Below, one piece after another: positions 19,998-30,600 of a stretch of 64,000 bases of DNA. The notes beneath the pieces were generated by a model that was not told the DNA's origin, made no database searches, and was given only the letters and a program-made list of their open reading frames with translations. A program made the translations under genes and the position numbers. Origin of the DNA: Nocardia sp. NBC_00508 (GTDB lineage: Bacteria > Actinomycetota > Actinomycetes > Mycobacteriales > Mycobacteriaceae); contig NZ_CP107852.1 in NCBI RefSeq assembly GCF_036346875.1, positions 2,294,001 to 2,358,000 on the forward strand. Direction: 5' to 3'. Every line of letters begins with the position of its first letter. The first letter of the stretch is position 1.

Positions 19998-20770
19998 TGA
20001 CTGCTGTTGCCGAAGCACCCTCTTCGCAGAAGCCCGCTCCGGTCCCCGAGGGCTCGGTGATGATCACCGTCAAGGTGGCCCGGTTCAACCCGGAGGACGA
20101 CAAAGGCGCGCACTGGGAATCGTTCCAGGTGCCGGTCCTGTCGACCGACCGTTTCCTGAACGTGCTGATCTACATCAAGTCGTACCTGGACGGCACGCTC
20201 ACCTTCCGTCGCTCCTGTGCGCACGGCGTCTGCGGTTCCGACGCCATGCGGATCAACGGCGTCAACCGGCTGGCCTGCAAGGTGCTGATGAAGGACATGC
20301 TGCCCAAGGGCGGCAAGTCCATTACCGTCACCGTCGAGCCGATCCGCGGCCTGCCCGTGGAAAAGGACCTCGTGGTGGACATGGAGCCGTTCTTCGACGC
20401 GTTCCGCGCGGTGAAGCCCTACCTGATCACCACGGGTAACGAGCCCACCCGCGAACGCATCCAGAGCCAGGCCGACCGCGCCCGGTTCGACGACACCACC
20501 AAGTGCATCCTGTGCGCCTGCTGCACCACCTCCTGCCCCGTGTACTGGAGCGACGGCAGCTACTTCGGCCCGGCCGCGATCGTGAACGCCCACCGCTTCA
20601 TCTTCGACAGCCGCGACGAAGGCGCTCGCGAACGCCTCGACATCCTCAACGACGTCGAAGGCGTCTGGCGCTGCCGCACCACCTTCAACTGCACCGACGC
20701 CTGCCCCCGCGGCATCGAAGTCACCAAGGCGATCCAAGAAGTCAAACGAGCCCTGCTCTTCACCCGCTGA
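19997..20770 (+). CDS. sdhB: Succinate dehydrogenase iron-sulfur subunit
   Basis: A 257-aa subunit carrying the electron chain. The N-terminal 2Fe-2S motif is SCAHGVCGSDAMRINGVNRLAC. The C-terminal motif CILCACCTTSCPVYW and the later CRTTFNCTDACPRG hold the 4Fe-4S and 3Fe-4S clusters. It is the last gene of sdhCDAB, followed after 22 bp by a strong hairpin. Confidence 0.97.
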
Positions 20771-20792
20771 CCCCAGGCACCGAACCCGAAGT

Positions 20793-20819
20793 CCGCCACC
20801 ATCCCAAAGATGGTGGCGG
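20793..20819 (+). terminator. Terminator of sdhCDAB
   Basis: CCGCCACCATC (20793-20803) pairs perfectly with GATGGTGGCGG (20809-20819) around a CCAAA loop. The 11-bp GC-rich stem lies just after sdhB; the tract after it (CCTTCGTC) is only weakly T-rich. Confidence 0.75.
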
Positions 20820-21271
20820 CCTTCGTCATTCGCGACCACCCCAGAGCAGTCAGCAGTAGATCACCGGGGACGACGAGGTTCACACCGGACCGGAAACCGG
20901 GTTCGACGGACAGCGCGCCGGTGAGAACGGCCAGAGCGAGATGGGTGAGGAGGTTGCCGGTGACACCGGCGGATACGGCGTTGACCGGATGCCACGGCAG
21001 TTGCGGCTCGAGGTCTTCCGGCGTGACATCGGCAGGGAGCCGCATATCCGCACGCTCGGCTTCCTGATCGTGCACGCACTCCCAACAGCTCCCCGGCCCG
21101 GGGCATAAATGCCGGCCGAGGCAAGCGGCATTCCCGCAGACGGGAACACCAGCGAACGTCGCTTATGCTTCGGCTCGGGTCGGCCTAGCGCGTGGCTGTT
21201 CGCCGATGCGCGACGTCCCGTCCAGCAGCCGAAGACGGCCGGGCCGTCTCGATATCGACCTAGGGGGTTGC
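20820..21271. other. Intergenic stretch before the giant-protein locus
   Basis: About 450 bp between the sdh terminator and the 549-aa gene. On the minus strand a GTG-initiated frame (from 21075) reads a hydrophobic helix (VTGNLLTHLALAVLTGALSV) but runs on through the terminator and antisense to sdhB. It may therefore be a gene remnant rather than a gene. The promoter of the + operon should lie in 21100-21260; I found no convincing pair of boxes. Confidence 0.4.
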
Positions 21272-22921
21272 GTGGCCGAATCACTGTCGGTCGACCTGGC
21301 CCAGATGCGCGAATCGGCGGCGGAGTTGTGGCAGGCGGCCGAAGACGCCGAGCGGGTGACGAACGAGCTGAAGGCGGCACTCGCCGACGAGGGTGAGTTC
21401 TGGGGTGACGACGAAGCCGGCGAGACGTTCGCACACACCTACAAGCCCGGTGCCGACCGTACGTTGGAGGGGTTCGACGACCTCGTCGCGGACATGCGGG
21501 CGATGAGTTCCGCGATGAAGCATGCGGCCGATGCGTTCGAGGACGGAGACCACTACGGCGGGCAGAACATCCGAAACCCGGCCGACGATGGCATCCCGGA
21601 CACGAACGCACCGAGCCAGAACCGGTCGGCAGGACCCATTCCGCAGGCGGCGTCTACCGAATCCCTCAGCACCACAGACGATTCCGCACGGCCGCCGGGC
21701 ACGTCCGATCGCCCGGCGAACGGAGACTCCGCCCGTCCGCAGTCGGACACCCCGAACGACCGCGGCAGCGTCGATACGCAGCAACCCCCGGCATCCGGCC
21801 AGCAGCCCGCGGAGTCTGGACAGCAACCTACGGAATCCGGACAGCCGGACGATTCGACGGGCAATGCCCCAGAAACCGAATCGCCCGATGACAAATCCGG
21901 CGACCAACCCCCGGCAGCCGAGACCGGATCGCCGACGACGCCCGGTAACGGCGCAGAGCGACAGGGAGCGCCGACGAATACACCGACGGGGAAGCAGGCG
22001 GGTCCACAGACGATGCCGGGCGGCCGCAACGACTCCGGCAAGCCGTCGGCGGATACGCCGTGGTCGCGGAACAGGTCGGGCACCCCTTGGGCAAAGGCTC
22101 CGAGCCCCTCGGGCGCGCCGGCGAACGAAACCCCGCCTCGGGTATCTCCTCCACGCACCCCGGACCGCCCGCCCGCGGGCAAGAAGCCGGCGCCGGAACG
22201 TCCCGAGCAGAAGCGGCCCCCGAAACAGGCAGGCGTGCGTGCGCGCCGAGAAACCGACGCCGGGGCCATGCGGATCGCTCGGGAGATGGCCGCTCGGCAC
22301 AACATCGAGATCGTCGGATTCGACGCGGCGGGTATCGCCGCGGCAACGGTCCAGGACATCGCCGATGCTGTCGACACCGTCCTCCCGCGGATGCCGTCCG
22401 TGCTGCGCGGAATCGAGATCCGGGATGTGACGGGTTCGCTATCTGCGGTCGAGAATCGCAGCACGGCAAAGAAATCGGGAGAGGCGGCGCCGTGGATCGT
22501 GCTGGCTCGCACTGCTGTGACCGATCCTCGGATGTTGGCCGGTGGTTCTCGGGCGACGACCGGATCCGGTCCACCACGGCGACCGATGTATGCCGCGATC
22601 CTGCGGGAACTCGGCGCCGCGGTCGACCTCACCGGCGGGTTTCGGGCACACCGGGAGGCGCAACGCGCGCTCATCACCGAATACGTGCGGATCAACGACT
22701 TCCGGGGCGAGACGCTGAGCCGGGTGGTCGCCGGCTACAAGCGATGGCGGGCGCAGCTCGGCGACAACTGTTTCGAGCAGGGTCTGTTCGTTCCGGGCAG
22801 GGCGCTGGCCGAGGGATTCGCCGCGGTCGAATCGAGTGAGGACGAGGCCAACGGCCCGCAGAAGGTGCTGGGTCGGCTGCTGGTGGTGATGTCGCGTGCG
22901 GCGTTGCCGGACCGGCAATGA
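21272..22921 (+). CDS. WXG100-like protein with Pro-rich linker and inactivated zincin domain
   Basis: A 549-aa protein from a GTG start preceded by AGGGGG. Residues 1-100 are helical with an FWGDDEAGETF turn, typical of type VII (ESX) targeting domains. Residues ~110-330 are low-complexity Pro/Ser/Gln/Asp, with two TPW motifs also seen in the giant protein. Residues ~345-549 resemble the third zincin of the giant protein: RPMYAAILRELGAAVD aligns with RPAYAIVVHEFGHMLD, and PGRALAEGF with PTEALAEAF. All three zinc ligands are changed (Arg445, Ala449, Arg510), while the Glu next to the first is kept, so a peptidase activity is unlikely. A scaffold, chaperone-like or decoy role for the giant protein is inference. 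First gene of the locus. Confidence 0.78.
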   Translation: MAESLSVDLAQMRESAAELWQAAEDAERVTNELKAALADEGEFWGDDEAGETFAHTYKPGADRTLEGFDDLVADMRAMSSAMKHAADAFEDGDHYGGQNIRNPADDGIPDTNAPSQNRSAGPIPQAASTESLSTTDDSARPPGTSDRPANGDSARPQSDTPNDRGSVDTQQPPASGQQPAESGQQPTESGQPDDSTGNAPETESPDDKSGDQPPAAETGSPTTPGNGAERQGAPTNTPTGKQAGPQTMPGGRNDSGKPSADTPWSRNRSGTPWAKAPSPSGAPANETPPRVSPPRTPDRPPAGKKPAPERPEQKRPPKQAGVRARRETDAGAMRIAREMAARHNIEIVGFDAAGIAAATVQDIADAVDTVLPRMPSVLRGIEIRDVTGSLSAVENRSTAKKSGEAAPWIVLARTAVTDPRMLAGGSRATTGSGPPRRPMYAAILRELGAAVDLTGGFRAHREAQRALITEYVRINDFRGETLSRVVAGYKRWRAQLGDNCFEQGLFVPGRALAEGFAAVESSEDEANGPQKVLGRLLVVMSRAALPDRQ

Positions 22922-23080
22922 GACCCGTTGCCGCCGGGGCGGACGGCGTCTGGTTCGTCCCCCTTCCCACCAGCGGTGAGAGTTGCCACGCACCTGTCGG
23001 TCATCATTATGGGCACGTTCGGAGGTCCGCGGTCGTCGCTGTCCGCTGAGGATTTCGAGGGCGAGTCGGAAGGTAGTGGC

Positions 23081-23515
23081 ATGGATCGATGGGAGCGCGA
23101 AGGCCTGCGCTCGGCCAACTACGGCATGCGCAACCAGCTCGAACATCTCCTCGACTCCTTCGAACGTCAGCAGGGCCGACTCGCCGATGTGTTCCGAGAA
23201 CTGGAAAATGCTCGCACGCAAGCGAGTTCTCCCGACCAATCGGTAGAGGTGACCGTGGACGCCGCCGGCGTGCTGACTGACCTGCGCCTCACTGCCGCGG
23301 CAATGCGCCAGACACCGGAGCAGTTGAGCAGGGCGATCGTGGATGTCACTCGGGCCGCGGCGCGCCGGGCGCAGCAGCAGACCGAGGCCCTCGCCGCACC
23401 CGTTGATGCCGACTTCGACGACCTGCCCGACCTGCCCGATATCTCCCCGGACGCCCCCAGCCTCAACGAGATTCGCGCCTTCTTCCGCGGGGACAACGAA
23501 GATCCCCCGAGGTAG
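23081..23515 (+). CDS. YbaB/EbfC-family protein
   Basis: A 144-aa protein with the YbaB layout: helix (GMRNQLEHLLDSFERQQGRLADVFRELENAR), sheet (SVEVTVDAAGVLTDLRLTAAAM), helix (PEQLSRAIVDVTRAAARRAQQQTEALA), then an acidic tail (DFDDLPDLPDISPDAP). ATG 23081 follows GGAAGGT; the frame is open upstream without fold-like sequence. It lies between the 549-aa protein and the giant ORF, the same type of partner as in the 9.6-12 kb operon. Confidence 0.8.
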   Translation: MDRWEREGLRSANYGMRNQLEHLLDSFERQQGRLADVFRELENARTQASSPDQSVEVTVDAAGVLTDLRLTAAAMRQTPEQLSRAIVDVTRAAARRAQQQTEALAAPVDADFDDLPDLPDISPDAPSLNEIRAFFRGDNEDPPR

Positions 23516-23573
23516 TACCCGGGCCGCGTAGTGCAGACGATGCTGCGTACTTGCCGACGACCGGAGAGGAACT

Positions 23574-23587
23574 TCCCGCCGGCGGGA
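23574..23587. promoter_or_regulatory. 14-bp palindrome upstream of the giant ORF
   Basis: TCCCGCCGGCGGGA is a perfect palindrome in the 164-bp gap before the giant gene. It may be an operator or a small hairpin; no regulator can be assigned. Confidence 0.3.
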
Positions 23588-23679
23588 GGGCATGGGATTC
23601 GGGTGCGACCGTGCGATGCCGGCAACAGTAGCGTTCACGGAGCCGCTTGCCAGATACGCATCGACGAACGCGAGCGCAC

Positions 23680-24615
23680 ATGACGCTGGGTTTGCCGGAC
23701 TGGCTCCCCCCGGCCGTAGTGATGTGTGTCGCCGGGCACTTCCCTCTGGGCGACGAGGACGCGGAACGACGCGCCGCCGATGCCTGGTCGGATATGGCCG
23801 AATGGTGTCGTGAGCAGGCTGAATATCACGAGGCCAAGGCAAAGCCGCCCGAGGGCTCACACGGCGACACCGTCGCCGCGATCGCCGACAAGCACCGGCG
23901 CACGGCCGATCGCTTCCGAAAGCAGGCCACCAACTGCGACAGCCTCGCCAGGCAGCTCTACGAGAGCGCCAACGCCACCGAGCTGCAGAAGATGGTCATC
24001 ATCAGCATGGCCGTGATCCTGGCCATCCAGCTGGCCCGGTGCGCACTGATGTTCGTGGCCGGTGGTCCGATCCAGGCCGCCATAGCACAGATGGCGACCC
24101 GAACCGCGGCGCAGCGCGCGTGGATGAGATTCGTGGCATTCCTTTCCGGACGCGGTGCGGAACTGGCCGCGGAACGCGGCTCGATGGTGCTGCTGCGCAA
24201 CGGAGTCGTGATCGGGGTAGCACTGGGCGGCGGCACGCAAGCCGGCGCCCAGGCGATTCAGGTTGCCAATGGCGACCGCGAACAGATGGATTGGAAGTCG
24301 GTCGGCGTGGCAACGGCCGCCGGCGGTGTCGGTGGCTTCCTCGGCATGCTATTCGGACTCTGGGCCGGGCCGAAGGTCGCCACCATCGGCGCAAACGCCA
24401 ACAGCACCGCGGGACGGGTGGCCCTGCAGCTCGCCGGCACCACCATGGTCGGCGCCGGAGCCGGAGCCGTCGGCGCTCTCGGCGGCACCGCCGTCTCGCT
24501 TGTGCTGTCGGATCAGCCGTTCGGCCGCAAGGCCTTCACTGAGGGCCTGATCCCCGGTATCGGTAGCGGATTCATCGGCGCAGCAGCCTTTGCGGCACAG
24601 GGGATGCGCAGCCGG
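23680..24615 (+). other. Domain: CpnT-like type VII N-terminus with membrane segments
   Basis: LPDWLPPAVVMCVAGHFPLGDEDAERRAADAWSDMAEW resembles the helical N-terminal domain of CpnT-like toxins and related ESX-exported proteins. It is followed by a transmembrane-like helix (MVIISMAVILAIQLARCALMF) and several Gly/Ala-rich hydrophobic stretches (VATAAGGVGGFLGMLFGLWAG; GAGAGAVGALGGTAVSLVL). Together they look like an export plus membrane-insertion unit. Confidence 0.7.
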
Positions 24616-27600
24616 GCACCACTTCCCGACACGACTGCCGACCCCGCTGCCTCACCGGATGTCACCACGGCCGAAGCGTCGCCTGGTGCGCTCGTCGACG
24701 CACTGCGCTCGCATGGCATCCTCACCGCTGACTTCGATCCGAACAACCCCTCCCCCACCCATCAGCAACAGCAGATCGACAATCTTGTGGCGCTGCTGCG
24801 CCAAACGGGGGCTACCGCGGACGGGCCGGCCCGTCCTGCGCTCCCATTGAACAGTGCCGATTGGCAGCCCTCGAATCTGCCGAATGCATTGCCCGACAAC
24901 CTCAACCCGGTCAAGTCCGTCAAGCCCCCCTCGGACGCGGATGCCACACCTGCGGATCCGGCCCCTGCAAGGACAACGCCGGACTCCGACGCAGGCATTC
25001 AACCACCTGATGTGTCGCCGTCGAAGGAGTACAAGTCGCGGCCGGAGCAACCGTTCTCCGTGCCGAACAACAGCATGGACTGGGAACCCACAGGCGTGCC
25101 CGGCGTGCTGGTCGACAACGTCAATCCTGTCAAGAACGTCACCTTCCCGGCCGCCGCCATCGCTACCACCGTCAACCCGGTCGGCGTGCCGAGCATCGGG
25201 ACGGATCCGGCGCCTGCGGAGGCGCCGGGGTCACGGAATGCTCCTGCCGCACAACCGGATTCCGAGGTCGATGGCGCCGCTAAGGCTCCTGCCGACGGTG
25301 AACTGCCACCGGCACCGCACGACTCGGATAACAGCGCCGCCGAGAACGCGGGCACGGCACGGCAGACCACCGAGCATGATCACCGTGTAGCCGGCCCCGA
25401 CGACTCCGCGCGGCCGCACCCCGCGGATACCGGCGAAGGCAGCGCTCGACCGGCCGAGGCCACACCCGGGTCGGCTCACGGCGACCGGCATCGGGTTGGC
25501 TCCGAAAATACCTCGCCGCCGGCACCGCATTCCACGCCGGAGCACGCCGCGGTGCCGGACAACGCCGGCGCCGCGGCCCGGCCACACCCCAGCGGCCGGG
25601 ACACGGCGGGCGAGGGGCCGGCCGGGCGAGGCCGCGCGGTCGCGGATGCCCGCAGCGACGATCCGGCAGCCGGGCCGTCGGCACCGGTTCGGCATCGAGG
25701 TGTCGCAGCGGACGAGGAATCCGGTCCGCAACCCGTCACGACCGACCCGCACGACGCATTGGCGCAACAGGGTCCGATCGCGTCGGCGACCGAGGGCCAA
25801 GGGGCACAACGTGTTCCTGACGCAGCCGCCCATCCCGAACCGGCCGTGTCCGAACTGGTACCGGCGGCGGCGCACAAGGATTCGGCCGACGGCGTCCTGT
25901 CATCGGACCACGACGTGTCCCCGAGAATGACGGTCATCACCGACCCGGCGCCCCCTCCACAACGCGGCGATTCCGGTCCGCGCGCCCCCGGCGGGGACAG
26001 GCTCGTCGACGCGGCCGGGCAGCAGCGGCAGACCGCGCAGCCGACGGGCGGCCCAGCGCGACCGGCCGCTGGCGTCCAGCCCGGCACACCCGCTGCCGGT
26101 GGTCCGCCCGCTGCTGCCGGAGGCAATCGGCCGCCACGTGTGTCGGCCCCGAAGAATGCTGCTGCAGAGCGCCCTCCGGCCGTCGAACCGGTCGAAGGAG
26201 CACGCGGGCATGCCGAGGACGGCTCGGCACTACCTGGATCGACGACGGCTCACGCCACCGAGAATGGCAACCGGAACACGCCGCCTCCGGCCGGCAAACC
26301 GGAATCGGAGCACGGCCGCACGGCCGACGGCGGGACGAATGAGCAACAGGCCAAAGCTCATTCCGACGACGCTGAGGAAGCGTCGCGGCCGAAACCCGAC
26401 GAGTCCGACACCAGAGGAGACGATGCCACCGGCGGCCGTGCCGGCGACGATGGTGCGAGCGAGCAACAAGCGAAGACGAAATCCGATACCCCCGACGACG
26501 CGGACGCACCAAAACCCAATTCCGAACCCGAACACCCTCGCGCACAGGATGACTCGGATGCGCCGCCCGCCGCTCGCGATGAAGACCCCGCCGCGGACGC
26601 ACGTGCGAAGGCGAGAGCCGAAGTAGAGCAGCGTATTGCGGCAGAGCGGCAGCAGAACGAGCTGGTGCGCGAACACCACCGGCAGCGTGTCGAAGCGGCG
26701 GCCGAGCGCGAGCAGGCCGCACATGCCGAGCTGAAGCGGCAGGAGAAGGCCGTACGAGTGGCGGAGGAGCATGAGCGGGCCACCCGCCTCGGCCTCGGCG
26801 ACAAGATGCGCGATCTCTTCGGGCCGGGCACGGCGGAGGATCGAGTGGCCGTCGAAGCCGCGCGGGCGGCTCAGGAACAGCTCCGGCAAGCTCGGACGAA
26901 GTTGGCCGAGTGCCAGGATGCGTATGACGCGGCGGTGGCCCAGCACGACGCAGCGGCGCAGGCGAGAGCCCGTGACCTGGTGGAAATCTCGGACAACGCG
27001 GGCGTTTCGCTGATGAACGACTACGAGGCTGGGGTGCTCACCGATCGCGGCGCCGTGTTCGACGTCGTTGCCCAGGAGCGAGTACGCGCGGCCCTGGATG
27101 CCGGTCGCGCCATCGGGGCGTTGCGAGAGCCGGGCAGCACGGCCGACGGTTCGAGCCCGATGGCGAACGCATCACCGGAGTCGTTGGTCGACACGATGGT
27201 GCGGGGATCCAGGGAGGATCGCGTCGCGGCGATGACGGAATGGATTCGCCGGGGTGACGACCGGCATCGGCTGGTGCGGGAGACGCAGGCCGCTGCGTTC
27301 CTGCTGCTGGAGCACGGTCCGGTCGATATGAAGACCGGCGAGGGCAAAACCATCGTCATGGTGATGAAGAAGGTGGCCGATGCCATCGATCACGGCACCG
27401 CACATGCATGGACCAGCAGTGATCTGCTCGCCGGTGAGCTGGCCGGTGAGTTCGAGGCGTTCGTGGCGCGGCCGGAGTCGGATACGGGGATCGATGTGGT
27501 CCGGATGGATCAGGACGGCCCGCTGCCGGATCCGGTGCCCGGCCGTAGCCGGATCATCGTGGGCACGAAGGAGGACTACCTGTTCCGCGCGTTGAAGACC

Positions 27601-30600
27601 GCGGATTCGATGATGAACGAGCTCGCAGCCAGTGGCATGTCGCACCAGGAGGTGACGGCACTGCGGGACTTCCTCAACACGAAACCGTCGATCGATCTGA
27701 TCAAAGAAAGGCTGGATACCGCGGCATCCGACCATGGCCTGGACATCCGGTACGACCCGTTCCCGGCGGGCAAGCTCACCATCGACGAATTCGACACCAT
27801 CTTCGACGGCAATTCCGAATGTGTGCTTTCCCCCGGGGCGGCGGAGGAAGCCACACCCGAGGTGGTCGCCAAACTGCAGGGGATCTGGGATCGATTGGCT
27901 ATTGCGGAACGTGAGCACGGTCTGACGGCTGCTGATTTCAACAGACCTGAGAACACGCGGGGAATGTGGGCAGCGGAGACGACCCTGGGAGCTGTCGCCA
28001 AGCTCGAAAAGGTGGCGGGTGAACCTGTCACCGTCTCGGAGCTGAAGCTCTACGCCGATGCCGCCAACGCACGCTGGGGCCTCGAGAAGGGCACGCACTA
28101 CGTCACGAGGGCGGACGAGGGCGAGGGCGCGAAGATCGGTATCCTCGCTCACGAAACCAACGACAAGGCGATGTGGGACAGGACGAAATCGACCGAAGTG
28201 CGCTGGCAGGACGTCGGTCAGTTCGTGGATCTCAAGGAAGGCCTGCCGGTCCGGGCGAATCAGGAGCATTCGTTGCGGATGTCGGACCAGCAATTGATCG
28301 GCAGCGCAATGCTGTTCGAGCCGTCCGGTTTGTCGGGGACGTTGAAGGGTGTCGAGGGCATCACCTATGACCTGTACGGCGTGGGGCCGGTGCCGGAACT
28401 GCCGACATTCTATACATCGCAACGGATCGTGGAACCACCGAAATTCTACGAAAATACCCATGCGAAACTCACGCAGCTTGCTCGCGACATCCTGACGGAT
28501 GCGAGGGTTGTCGACGGGGAACAAACGGGTCGGGCGCAGTGGATCGTGTGTATGGACAACGGCGAAATCCGGGGCGACCAGCAAGCCGGACGGATCGGAT
28601 TGGTCGACCTGCTCCGCACAATGGCGAAGGAAGAACACGGCCCGGAATTCGAGCTGAAGTTCGAGGTGGTCGATGCGGAGTTCTACGCCGAGCACGGCGG
28701 TAGCAATGCCGACGCCGAGGCCCTCGTCCGGCAGAAGATCGAGGAATTCGGGGACAAGGGCACCATCTATATCACCAACAAGGACGGCGGCCGCGGCGCC
28801 GACCCGACACCGTCGAAGGATGTGATCGAGCTCGGCGGTGTCGACGTCAAGGTCAGCGGCGGGCCGTCGTACTCCGAGCGGGTCAACGATCAGGTCGATG
28901 GTCGCGGCGCCCGCGGCGGATCCGGCGACGACCGCGAGCACGGTGGCACCCCGGGCTCGGCGGTGCATTACGTCTCCCCCGAGGACTTTCTGGGCCGCGT
29001 CACCGACCACGGCGTCACGCAACAGATCGTCCAGTACAAGGAAGCCGTCGAGGCGCACCGAGCCGCCCAGGAACAGCACGAAGCCCGCAACACCGAGGCC
29101 ACCCGCATCGAACTCAACAAGGCCGAAACGGCGCTGCGAAACGCTGAGTCCGACCTGTGGAAGCACGCCGTCCCGGCGATGAAGGACGCCGTCGAGACGA
29201 ATCAGCTGGCCTCCAAGTACGCGAGCGCCAACCGAGCCAACGCCCCGCCCACCGACGCACATGGCACTGCGACCCAGCAACCCCAGCATCCCCCTCCCCA
29301 GACCGCAGGTACGGCGGCTCCGCATGCGACCGGTCCACATGCGACCCCGCACACACAGCACGCCCCTGCCGCCACCCACAACGGCACCCCCGTCCCGACC
29401 GCCGCCGGCCTCGCTGCCGGGGCCACATCCACCCTGGCTTCCGGTAACCCACCGGTCGCGCCCAACCTGCGTGACGAGCACGGCGACAGCACCCTCCACC
29501 ACCTCCTGCGGCTGCTGGACGCACCCGGCGGACAGGCGGCCGCACCGCTGCTGCCGGTGGCGCAGGCCATCCGCGACGCAGCATTCGATCAGGTCGAGTC
29601 GCAAGGGATCCCCATCGGGACCGACGTCGCCGACCACTTGCGCGAGACCGCACGAAATCTGCTGGACACCAGCCTGAATCAACTCGATCCGGCGCAGCGT
29701 CAATTCGTCACCGATGCCGGGACGGCGTTGCAGCAAGGACGTCGGCTCGAAGACGCGCAAACCGCAGCCGTCGCCCAATTGGTTGCGCAGGTGCCGACCG
29801 CCCAGCCCCTCCTCGCGGCCGCTCCGGATACCACCGTCCCGTTCGACCAGTTGCCCGCCGGCGACCGCACCGAGATACTGCAACGGGCGCAGCAGGGAGA
29901 CCGGTCCGCCGCGCAGACATTGGACCGCCATTTCGGCCCCGCCACCGCCCAGGCCATGTGTACCGTACTCAGCGGGGATGCGGAGCACGGCACCTCACCC
30001 ACGCGGATCCAGCTCCTGGCGCACGCCGTCGCCCGTGCCACGCTCGGCGCCGCCGAAGCCGGTGGCTGGCAAGTCCCCCCGGGCGTCGACATCGGCGACT
30101 GGCTGCTCGGCGAAGCGCAAGACACGTGGCTCGACAGCCTTAATCACCTGAATCCCGCGGTACGTCGACTCGTCAACGAAGCGCTCGATTCCAAATCCCG
30201 CAGCAACGACCTCACCGACGCTCAGGTCGCCCTGTTCGGGTGGGTCGCGCAGGAGATCGCAGCACGGGCGGCCGATTCGACGGCCCGGCACCGGAAATCC
30301 TCGGCCGAGAACCGCGACCGAGCGAACCCTGCGAGAACAGCCGAGGCCGATCGAAAAACCAAGCAAGCCATCGCCCGGCAGTTGTTCGAGACGTTCGACA
30401 TCGAGGTGCTCGGACTGGACAAGCCGGAGATCTCCGTCGATACGGCCCTGTCGATCAGGAATGCGATCGTCGATGGTTTCGCCGCGGACCGCTCGATCGA
30501 CCTCGACGTCATACTCATCGCTCCGATGCGCGGCAATACGGGTGCCTGTATCTGGACTGCCGATGGCGTCGACGAGACCGCCCCGATCTGTATGGTCCTG

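Noticed and set aside
20560..21075. 171-aa minus-strand frame before the 549-aa gene
   Set aside because: Contains one membrane-like helix, but reads through the sdh terminator and antisense to sdhB without family features; at best a remnant.
27172..29988. 938-aa ORF on the minus strand
   Set aside because: Lies entirely opposite the SecA-like part of the giant gene; residue composition is that of a high-GC antisense shadow with no family motifs.
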